Shown here in pieces: positions 1 to 5,055 of a stretch of DNA of 6,106 nucleotides. Origin of the DNA: an uncultured Bacteroidales bacterium. GTDB taxonomy: Bacteria > Bacteroidota > Bacteroidia > Bacteroidales > JAUNSR01. A program made the translations under genes and the position numbers. Within the stretch, counting starts at the first letter, position 1. Each line of letters starts with the position of its first letter. The stretch spans positions 1 to 6,106 of the forward strand of contig CAMTOT010000184.1 in assembly GCA_947074165.1 (NCBI GenBank), in the 5' to 3' direction. Below the pieces are notes generated by a model, which saw only the letters and a list, made by a program, of their open reading frames with translations, searched no databases and was not told the DNA's origin.

Positions 1-53
1 CGAGATCTACACCAGGACGTACCCTCTTTCCCTACACGCCGCTCTTCCGATCT
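1..53. other. Illumina P5/i5 sequencing adapter (contaminant)
   Basis: Bases 1-12 match the 3' part of the Illumina P5 flow-cell sequence. Bases 13-20 (CAGGACGT) sit where the i5 index lies and match, from memory, the TruSeq HT index D507. Bases 21-53 match the TruSeq read-1 primer site, ending in GCTCTTCCGATCT. There are two differences from the standard adapter, both A to C, at positions 23 and 39. The junction with genomic DNA is at 53/54. This is untrimmed library sequence at a contig end, not a biological element, and it should be masked. Confidence 0.98.
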
Positions 54-839
54 GGTAAGACCCTGTTTTTCCGCTTCCTCTCTGATGGCCGGAATATCAT
101 CTACATAAAAACCACTCATGAATATTACTGAGCCAGAATGCATGCATTTAGAGTAATGACACAAATCATTTATAAGAATGTTTCTGTTTATATTTGCCAG
201 GATTACATCATAAGTACGTCCGTCAGCAAGCAAAGACGCGTCACCACACTCCACCTCAATTACATCGGTATTATTTAATTTTACATTTTCATTGGCATTG
301 TCGCAAACCCAATCATCAATATCAATTGCGCGGGCACTTACAGCACCTTTCTTAACAGCCAGGATTGCAAGCACTGCAGTACCGCATCCCATGTCAAGAA
401 CACTTTTACCGGTCATATCAAAATCAAGTATCTCCTGAAGTATCTGACTCGTAGTATCATGATGTCCTGTACCAAAAGCCATTTTGGGGTCAATCAAAAT
501 ATCAAAATCAGCTGCGGGGATATCTTTATGAAATGTAGAGTGAATAACGAGGTGATTACCCATTACAATTGGTTGAAAATAATTTTTCTCCCATTCTTCA
601 TTCCAGTTTTTCTGCTCAATCTCACTTACTGTATATGTCAGATCCTCCTCAAAAGGATACGTTTCTATTAAATTTTTCAGATCATCTTCATTATAAAGTT
701 TTTCACCAACATAGGCAAACAACTTATCATCTTCAACTACAAAACTTTCAAACCCTATCTCACCAAGCATAGCAGATAACAAATCTGTAGCAGTCTCACT
801 AAACGGATTTACCGTTATTATCACTTCTTTATAATTCAT
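54..839 (-). CDS. prmA: Ribosomal protein L11 methyltransferase PrmA (3' end missing)
   Basis: This gene encodes the SAM-dependent enzyme that trimethylates ribosomal protein L11 in the cytoplasm. Translating the minus strand from ATG at 839 gives 262 uninterrupted residues. The N-terminal substrate-recognition part ends near the family-typical NWNEEWEKNYFQPI (residues 78-91). The AFGTGHHDTT loop follows (121-130), then SAM motif I VLDMGCGTAVLAI (147-159), the acidic motif-II segment DIDD (173-176) and the catalytic-region motif ANINRNIL (215-222). The visible frame stops at QGLT because adapter sequence begins there. Full-length Bacteroidota PrmA proteins are about 275-285 residues, so some 15-20 C-terminal residues are lost. 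The frame stays open through the adapter to base 1, adding a spurious tail that must not be annotated. It is divergent from the gene at 1003. No good Shine-Dalgarno is seen, as is normal for this phylum. The truncation is an assembly-edge effect, not evidence of a pseudogene. Confidence 0.95.
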
Positions 840-867
840 TGGGTATATGTTAAATAATACTTTCACA

Positions 868-899
868 TTTAGCATTAAGGCAAAAAAACATTATGTTTG
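868..899 (+). promoter_or_regulatory. Candidate promoter of the exported-protein gene at 1003
   Basis: TATGTTTG at 892-899 matches TAnnTTTG fully. TTTA at 868-871 lies 20 nt upstream and matches three of four bases of the -33 TTTG. Transcription would begin near 904-907, leaving a leader of about 97 nt. The leader contains a GTTTAAAC palindrome (916-923) and two copies of TAAACTTTT (919-927 and 944-952). Confidence 0.45.
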
Positions 900-953
900 T
901 ATAAAATGCCTTACTGTTTAAACTTTTTGTATTTCAATTTGTCTAAACTTTTA

Positions 954-961
954 CAAAGGTA
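954..961 (-). promoter_or_regulatory. Candidate prmA -7 promoter element
   Basis: On the minus strand this reads TACCTTTG, a full match to the Bacteroidota -7 consensus TAnnTTTG. It would start transcription near 947-950, giving a leader of about 110 nt before the prmA ATG. No clear TTTG or TTG is found at the expected -33 distance, so the call is tentative. Confidence 0.4.
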
Positions 962-989
962 ATTATTATAAGGTAGAGGAAAAAATTAT

Positions 990-995
990 AGGAGG
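990..995 (+). promoter_or_regulatory. Strong Shine-Dalgarno site AGGAGG
   Basis: A perfect AGGAGG sits 7 nt before the ATG at 1003, which fixes that start codon. Bacteroidota ribosomes generally make little use of Shine-Dalgarno pairing, and no comparable site precedes the other genes here, so this one stands out. Confidence 0.8.
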
Positions 996-1002
996 CACAA
1001 TT

Positions 1003-2391
1003 ATGAAACTAAATCTATTAACCCTCGCAGCAATCTCTCTTATTTCGGTGGCTTCGGCAAACGCACAGTCACGCTTTATACCGGAAGACGATATATATTA
1101 TCAACCAAAAGAATCGAATCCGGTAGTTGAGAAAAAGAAAGCTGAAAATAAAAGAAATAATGTTGTTGTCATCAGCGATAATACACCAGCTGGGATAACA
1201 ATTAAAACAAGCCCAAACGCAAATACAGTTATACGCGAACTTGATGAAGACGCTTATAACCGCAGAGGATCAGCTTATTTACAAGAAATTGTAGATGAAG
1301 AGTTGGCCTATGACAGTGACGCTAATGTGACTTATGTAAATCCGGATGAAGGTTATTATCTAAATAATTTCAATGGTGATCAGAGTGATTATCAATATGC
1401 AGAAAGGATTAGAAAATTTCACAATCCCAAATTTACTATACATATCAGTGACCCGCAGTATACAGATATTTATTTTCTTAACTCAAGTGACTGGAATGTA
1501 TATGTAGATAATAGTTATGCGTGGGTTACCCCGACATGGACTAATCCATACTATCAGAGTTACATGTGGGCTCCATATTCATATAGCTCAATGTCGTGGA
1601 GGTGGAACCATGGTTTCACGTCTTGGGGATTCGGCTTCGGATGGAACAATCCTTGGTATGGTGGTAATTTCGGTTATTATGATCCTTGGTATAGTCCTTA
1701 TTACGGCGGATATTACGGACATTGCTATCCACATTACGGGCATCACGGGCACCACTATCCTCATCATGGAATAGGACACCCAACAAGACCATATCCCGGG
1801 TATTACAATTCAAACAGGGTATATACTTCGAGAAATGATGGAAGACCGACAAGCGCGAGTCGTAATGGTTCGGTTAACAACAGACAGGTCACAACTTCAA
1901 GAAATAACAATCAGGCTGCTTCGCGACCTTCTTCCGGAAGAAACAATACAGTGACACGTGGAGAATCTTCAAGAAACAACACAAATACGGTTGCCAGACC
2001 ATCGGGAGGAAGTACAAACAGAGTAAATGGTGCAACTTCGGAATCAAGACCGAATGTAACACGACCTGCAACTACGAGACCAACCGTAACACGACCAAAT
2101 GTAACAAAAGAAAATACAGGGGTATCAAATACTCAAAAAGCAGACGGCTCAAGCGTTAGACCAAATACGGCGACAAGACCAAGTGGTAATTCAAGCTCTT
2201 CAAGACAACAGGGTTCATCTTCGTCAGGTACTTCGCGCGTACAAAACAGTTCTTCGTCAAGCAACAGAAACGAAAGCTATAGCGGTTCTTCGTCAAGTTC
2301 ATCTTCGTCGAGACAGTCTTCGTCTTATTCATCCGGATCATCATCTTCGAGATCATCGTCGGGCTCATCATCACGAGGAGGGCGCAGATAA
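1003..2391 (+). CDS. Exported low-complexity protein, aromatic/His-rich core and Ser-rich tail, unknown function
   Basis: I do not recognise a defined function. The 462-residue product starts with a clear type I signal peptide (Lys3, hydrophobic stretch to about residue 18, probable cut after ANA at 19-21), so it is exported. It has no lipobox. Residues 24-160 are mixed, charged and the most globular-looking part, including RIRKFHNPKF at 135-144. Residues 163-268 are extremely rich in Tyr, Trp, Gly, Pro and His. They include a His cluster at 240-259 (nine His) and the only Cys (241). Residues 270-395 are Arg/Asn/Thr/Ser-rich, with recurring SRN, TRP and VTRP units. Residues 396-462 are mostly Ser, and the end is basic (SRGGRR). 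Proteins of this look in Bacteroidales are sometimes auto-labelled 'vitellogenin-like' because of the Ser tail, a label with no functional value. The start is supported by AGGAGG 7 nt upstream, and a terminator follows. I infer a periplasmic or surface-associated, largely disordered protein. Confidence 0.9.
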   Translation: MKLNLLTLAAISLISVASANAQSRFIPEDDIYYQPKESNPVVEKKKAENKRNNVVVISDNTPAGITIKTSPNANTVIRELDEDAYNRRGSAYLQEIVDEELAYDSDANVTYVNPDEGYYLNNFNGDQSDYQYAERIRKFHNPKFTIHISDPQYTDIYFLNSSDWNVYVDNSYAWVTPTWTNPYYQSYMWAPYSYSSMSWRWNHGFTSWGFGFGWNNPWYGGNFGYYDPWYSPYYGGYYGHCYPHYGHHGHHYPHHGIGHPTRPYPGYYNSNRVYTSRNDGRPTSASRNGSVNNRQVTTSRNNNQAASRPSSGRNNTVTRGESSRNNTNTVARPSGGSTNRVNGATSESRPNVTRPATTRPTVTRPNVTKENTGVSNTQKADGSSVRPNTATRPSGNSSSSRQQGSSSSGTSRVQNSSSSSNRNESYSGSSSSSSSSRQSSSYSSGSSSSRSSSGSSSRGGRR

Positions 2392-2410
2392 CTATTTAAT
2401 CTGCTGCCGA

Positions 2411-2429
2411 TATATAAAATATTTATATA
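2411..2429. repeat. AT-only inverted repeat after the exported-protein gene
   Basis: Arms TATATAAA (2411-2418) and TTTATATA (2422-2429) pair perfectly over 8 bp around a 3-nt loop. The stem has no GC pairs and lies 20 nt after the stop. It may protect the mRNA 3' end or may be chance in AT-rich DNA. Confidence 0.35.
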
Positions 2430-2440
2430 GATAATATCAT

Positions 2441-2488
2441 AAAATCGGTCATAAAAGATTATTTACATCTTAATTGGCCGATTTTTTT
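2441..2488 (+). terminator. Intrinsic terminator of the exported-protein gene
   Basis: AAAATCGGTC (2441-2450) pairs with GGCCGATTTT (2476-2485) over 10 bp with one G-U pair, followed by more T to 2488. Inside the 25-nt interior, AAGAT (2455-2459) can pair with ATCTT (2467-2471), giving a stacked hairpin. It lies 50 nt after the stop at 2391 and separates this gene from the one at 2612. Confidence 0.8.
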
Positions 2489-2611
2489 ATTGATATTTTC
2501 GTATATAACCTATAATATAGATTTTAAGTTATTAATTTTACAAATAAATACAGTGACAAGACTCTCTTATTTGTTATTATAATAAAACACTTAGGCATAA
2601 ATTGAAAATAC
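2489..2611. other. Leader region of the outer membrane protein gene, no clear promoter
   Basis: This AT-rich spacer follows the terminator. It should contain the promoter of the gene at 2612, but I find no perfect TAnnTTTG. Seven-of-eight matches occur at 2518-2525 (TAGATTTT) and 2533-2540 (TAATTTTA), neither with a convincing -33 element. There is no Shine-Dalgarno; the start codon is preceded by an A-rich stretch. Confidence 0.4.
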
Positions 2612-4204
2612 ATGAATATGAATAAATATATTTTTATCGGATTAGGTTTTACCGGAGCTATGGCGGTAAATGCACAAGAGGTAGTTGATGTATATAAGAT
2701 GACTCATCAGGAGATAATGGGTACAGCCCGATATATGGGTATGGCCGGAGCTTTCGGGGCATTAGGTGGAGACATATCTACCTTGTCTGAAAACCCAGCC
2801 GGTATCGGAGTATACAGAAGCTCTGAAGTAGTGGCTACTTTTGATCTTGGCAATGTATCTACAAAAGCCGATGGGACAGACAGAATGAATAAATTTAATG
2901 CCGGTTTTAATAACCTTGGATGGGTCGGAACTATAAAAACAGGCAATACAAGCGGATTATTAAGCTTTAATGTCGGATTTGGTTTTAACCGCCAGGCAGG
3001 TCAAAAAAGAAAGTATAATATCTATCAGCGCGATATGGGGTATTATAACAATGATGGAGACTTTATTCGCAGCGGCGTGGCAGAATATATAGCTACCAAA
3101 GCAAATGGAAGTGCTACAAGTGATATGATACTTCGTAACGGAACAAGCAATTCCGATTACAATTATAATAGTGAAATATTTAATAAATATTCATGGCTAG
3201 CAATTCTTGGAGCTAATCAAGGAGTTATATCCGGATCGGGAGACAGCTATACTACACTTCCGGGCAGTGAAGCTGACGGAAATCTTATGGCAGAGGAAAA
3301 TTACCAGATTGATGAGTATACATTTAATGTAGGCGGTAATTTCGACAATATTATTTATTGGGGTGTCGGGCTCGGTGTAGTTGATATGAAATATAAAACA
3401 AGAACTTCTTATACTGAAAGATATTATAAATCTGACGGAACTGCTGAACCTAATGATTTTACACTTGACAATTATCTTAACACTAAGGGTTCGGGTATCA
3501 ATGTCAAAATGGGTATTATAGCGCGCCCTACAAATTCGCTTCGTTTTGGTGTCGCTGTACATACGCCAACATGGTATGACATGAGTGATGAATATGGCGC
3601 TAATATGGCTCTGTATAATAATAATGTTTCAGATTTTGCAACTTACACTCCTGACGGAGTTTTTGATTACAAACTGCGTACTCCGTGGAAATATCAGTTT
3701 AGTGCGGCATATGTATTTGGAAAAGCCGGGCTAATAAGCTTTGAGTATGAACTTGAGGATTTCTCTGAGTCAAAGCTAAGCAATGTGGATAATTTTTATA
3801 ACAGTGAGTTTGATGCTCAAAATGCAGATATTAAAGCATTGCTAAAGATACAAAACACGTATAAAGTTGGTCTTGAAGCCAGACTTTCTCCTATATGTAG
3901 CGCAAGATTGGGTTATGCATTTCAGTCATCAGGTTATGACAATGTGGTAATTGACAATCAGGCTATGTTATATGCATCGGGCACACTACCGAACTATACA
4001 ATCAATAAACAAACTCAGTACTTTACCGCAGGGCTTGGGTTCAGAGGTGGCAACTTCTTTGGTGATGCTGCTTTTGTTTATAAAGTAAATAAACAGGACG
4101 CATACCTTTTCCCTTCTGTAGATGATTGGGGAGTAATTTCATATCCGACAGAGCTTACAACTAATTCTTACAGGGTAATGCTTACTTTAGGTTATAAATT
4201 CTGA
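2612..4204 (+). CDS. FadL/OmpP1/TodX-like outer membrane transport protein
   Basis: This is a predicted outer membrane beta-barrel of the FadL/OmpP1 type, often named 'hemin receptor' in Bacteroidales. FadL homologues let hydrophobic compounds cross the outer membrane; the substrate here cannot be read from sequence, and a haem role is not supported. The 530-residue product has a signal peptide with a probable cut after NAQ (residues 20-22). The mature N-terminus carries the family block AGAFGALGGDISTLSENPAG (45-64), which includes the NPA motif known from FadL. The rest alternates short amphipathic strands with Tyr/Asn/Asp-rich loops. It ends in RVMLTLGYKF, a final barrel strand with terminal Phe as expected for BAM recognition. 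It is somewhat longer than classical FadL. There is one Cys (429). No type IX secretion C-terminal domain is seen. ATG at 2618 is an alternative start two codons in, with the same signal peptide. It is probably a single-gene unit between two terminators. Confidence 0.88.
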   Translation: MNMNKYIFIGLGFTGAMAVNAQEVVDVYKMTHQEIMGTARYMGMAGAFGALGGDISTLSENPAGIGVYRSSEVVATFDLGNVSTKADGTDRMNKFNAGFNNLGWVGTIKTGNTSGLLSFNVGFGFNRQAGQKRKYNIYQRDMGYYNNDGDFIRSGVAEYIATKANGSATSDMILRNGTSNSDYNYNSEIFNKYSWLAILGANQGVISGSGDSYTTLPGSEADGNLMAEENYQIDEYTFNVGGNFDNIIYWGVGLGVVDMKYKTRTSYTERYYKSDGTAEPNDFTLDNYLNTKGSGINVKMGIIARPTNSLRFGVAVHTPTWYDMSDEYGANMALYNNNVSDFATYTPDGVFDYKLRTPWKYQFSAAYVFGKAGLISFEYELEDFSESKLSNVDNFYNSEFDAQNADIKALLKIQNTYKVGLEARLSPICSARLGYAFQSSGYDNVVIDNQAMLYASGTLPNYTINKQTQYFTAGLGFRGGNFFGDAAFVYKVNKQDAYLFPSVDDWGVISYPTELTTNSYRVMLTLGYKF

Positions 4205-4219
4205 TCAATATAACGCAAC

Positions 4220-4263
4220 AAAAAAATCTGTTTAAGACTAAATATCTTAAACAGATTTTTTTT
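4220..4263. terminator. Bidirectional intrinsic terminator between convergent genes
   Basis: Bases 4220-4237 pair with 4245-4262 in an uninterrupted 18-bp stem with a 7-nt loop (4238-4244). The outer part is seven A on the left and a T run on the right, so each strand reads a hairpin followed by a U-tract. It lies 15 nt after the stop of the outer membrane protein gene. It overlaps the first bases of the minus-strand stop codon (4262-4264) of the CYTH gene, so it can serve both. Confidence 0.9.
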
Positions 4264-4744
4264 ATTTATCCCCCCTCCATTTTGAATATGGATTTTTCAC
4301 TAATGAGGAGTTATAATATCTTTTATCGCCCGATACTTCATCACCAATCCATTCGGGCAGAATCGGAGAAACACCTTCATTGTCAAGTTCAACCTCTGCT
4401 ATTACCAGACCTTCATTCTCATTTATGAATCTATCTACCTCCCAAATAAAGCCTTTATATTCTATTTTGTATCTGTATTTACAGATTGTAGGTTTTAACG
4501 CAAGATTATTGAGCATATAGGAAGCATCTTCTAAAGGAATGTCATACTCAAATTCATCACGAGTAATACCAACGTTACTACCTTTGATAGTTATTTTAGC
4601 AGCATCACCCTCTATCCTGACTCGAACTACCCTCTCCGGATCTGTCGAAAGATACCCTTGATGAAAATATATCGGATCGGCAAGAGTGAGGTACTCACCA
4701 CTCCTTACAAGATATTTTCTTTCTATTTCTTTCCCCATATTCAT
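4262..4744 (-). CDS. CYTH-domain protein, probable inorganic triphosphatase
   Basis: The 160-residue product is a compact single-domain CYTH (triphosphate tunnel metalloenzyme) protein, close in length and motif order to the NeuTTM/CthTTM group. Characterised members hydrolyse inorganic tripolyphosphate or related triphosphates with Mg or Mn. The signature ExExK is present as EIERK (Glu6, Glu8, Lys10). Tunnel-lining basic residues appear in RVRI (Arg41, Arg43), TIK (Lys54) and KYRYK (89-93). Acidic metal-binding segments are EVD (102-104) and AEVE (116-119). The family-like tail WIGDEVSGDKRYYN (132-145) is also present. No signal peptide or membrane segment is seen, so it is cytoplasmic. ATG at 4738 (Met3) is an equally possible start. 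It stands alone on its strand, so the physiological substrate stays open; a thiamine-triphosphatase or adenylate-cyclase role is less likely. Confidence 0.9.
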   Translation of the reverse strand: MNMGKEIERKYLVRSGEYLTLADPIYFHQGYLSTDPERVVRVRIEGDAAKITIKGSNVGITRDEFEYDIPLEDASYMLNNLALKPTICKYRYKIEYKGFIWEVDRFINENEGLVIAEVELDNEGVSPILPEWIGDEVSGDKRYYNSSLVKNPYSKWRGDK

Positions 4745-4756
4745 ATCATTTTGTTA

Positions 4757-4764
4757 CAAAAATA
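4757..4764 (-). promoter_or_regulatory. Candidate -7 promoter element of the CYTH gene
   Basis: The minus strand reads TATTTTTG, a full match to TAnnTTTG. The best -33 candidate (TTTG on the minus strand at 4789-4792) is 24 nt away, slightly long. Initiation here would leave a leader of only about 6-9 nt before the ATG at 4744. Confidence 0.4.
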
Positions 4765-4809
4765 GCAATAAACATGACCAATTACCCACAAAACAAAAAA
4801 TTCAACTAA

Positions 4810-4885
4810 AATTAACCTAAGCCATATGTTAAATTCACAGAATTCACAAAAAAAGTTTCAATATAATTTGTTTCTAAGGTTAATT
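4810..4885. repeat. Interrupted inverted repeat around the sRNA promoter candidate
   Basis: AATTAACCTAAG (4810-4821) is the inverse complement of CTAAGGTTAATT (4874-4885) at 11 of 12 positions. The right arm lies exactly between the -33 and -7 elements of the promoter at 4867-4897. A two-site operator is possible, but chance pairing in AT-rich DNA cannot be excluded. Confidence 0.35.
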
Positions 4886-4897
4886 AGCGTACATTTG
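4867..4897 (+). promoter_or_regulatory. Bacteroidota-type promoter without a downstream gene of its own
   Basis: TTTG (4867-4870), 19 nt of spacer, then TACATTTG (4890-4897) gives complete -33 and -7 elements at standard spacing, the best promoter match in the window. Initiation would fall near 4901-4905, at the foot of the hairpin at 4902. The next open reading frame on this strand is dus, beyond a terminator. Confidence 0.6.
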
Positions 4898-4901
4898 TCA
4901 A

Positions 4902-5010
4902 AGCGCGAAACCAACAACGCGCTCATTTATACCATCTTTATTATCTTAAACCTCATTTAAAGAAATACACATTATAAAAACATCGGCAATTGTTTGTCGG
5001 TGTTTTTTTT
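4902..5010 (+). ncRNA. Candidate small RNA or dus leader/attenuator, about 105 nt
   Basis: The span from the predicted start to the terminator T-tract forms an RNA-like unit. A 5' hairpin has perfect arms AGCGCG (4902-4907) and CGCGCT (4918-4923) around a 10-nt A/C-rich loop. A middle stretch of about 50 nt (4924-4975) is A/U/C-rich with a single G; there TCTTTA (4935-4940) could pair weakly with TAAAGA (4958-4963). The 3' end is the terminator hairpin. No ATG occurs on this strand within the unit, so a leader peptide is unlikely. I do not recognise it as tmRNA, SRP RNA or another family I know. It may act as an independent sRNA, or read-through may make it part of a dus leader. Confidence 0.45.
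4976..5010 (+). terminator. Intrinsic terminator or attenuator upstream of dus
   Basis: Bases 4976-4989 pair with 4994-5007 over 14 bp, including two G-U pairs, with a tight TTGT loop (4990-4993). The T run covers 5003-5010. The core is ACATCGGCAA against TTGTCGGTGT. The only upstream gene is on the opposite strand and points away, so this terminator needs a plus-strand transcript starting inside the gap. Confidence 0.7.
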
Positions 5011-5019
5011 GTAATTTTG
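4990..5019 (+). promoter_or_regulatory. Candidate dus promoter
   Basis: TTG (4990-4992), a 19-nt spacer, then TAATTTTG (5012-5019) followed by C matches the Bacteroidota consensus. Transcription would begin near 5024-5027, about 30 nt before the ATG at 5056. The -33 TTG sits in the loop of the terminator hairpin, so the two elements overlap. Confidence 0.6.
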
Positions 5020-5055
5020 CAAACGTTTATAAAGATAAATTATCATACTCAAATA

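Larger units (their letters stand above)
4745..5055. other. 311-bp intergenic region with regulatory and possible sRNA signals
   Basis: There is no protein-coding gene here. From left to right it holds the CYTH promoter candidate, a pair of direct repeats AATTCACA (4832-4839 and 4841-4848), and an 11-of-12 inverted repeat (4810-4821 with 4874-4885). A strong promoter-like element follows (4867-4897), then a GC hairpin, a G-poor stretch and a terminator hairpin (4976-5010), then the dus promoter candidate and a short leader. The individual parts are listed separately. Confidence 0.7.

Noticed and set aside
459..772. Two overlapping plus-strand reading frames of 67-70 codons inside prmA
   Set aside because: They lie antisense to clearly conserved PrmA motifs and show no family features or translation signals, so they are shadows.
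1517..1852. Reading frames in other phases and on the other strand inside the exported-protein gene
   Set aside because: They are Ile/Met/His-rich by-products of the repetitive Tyr/Gly/His codons; the main frame has the signal peptide and the strong ribosome site.
2155..2391. CRISPR-like or tandem repeat array in the serine-rich region
   Set aside because: The triplets are imperfect, with no constant repeat-spacer unit; they are explained by Ser codons.
2183..2434. Alternative frame through the serine tract running past the stop at 2391
   Set aside because: Its Arg/His/Leu-rich sequence is the frame-shifted reading of Ser triplets and has no start signal.
3197..3562. 121-codon minus-strand frame inside the outer membrane protein gene
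   Set aside because: It is antisense to a well-supported beta-barrel gene and has no recognisable domain.
2612..4204. Hemin receptor function
   Set aside because: That name is a database habit for this family in Bacteroidales; no TonB box, plug domain or haem-specific motif is seen.
4262..4744. Assignment as adenylate cyclase or thiamine triphosphatase
   Set aside because: The small single-domain size and motif order fit the bacterial inorganic triphosphatase-type CYTH group better, and nothing nearby supports the other roles.
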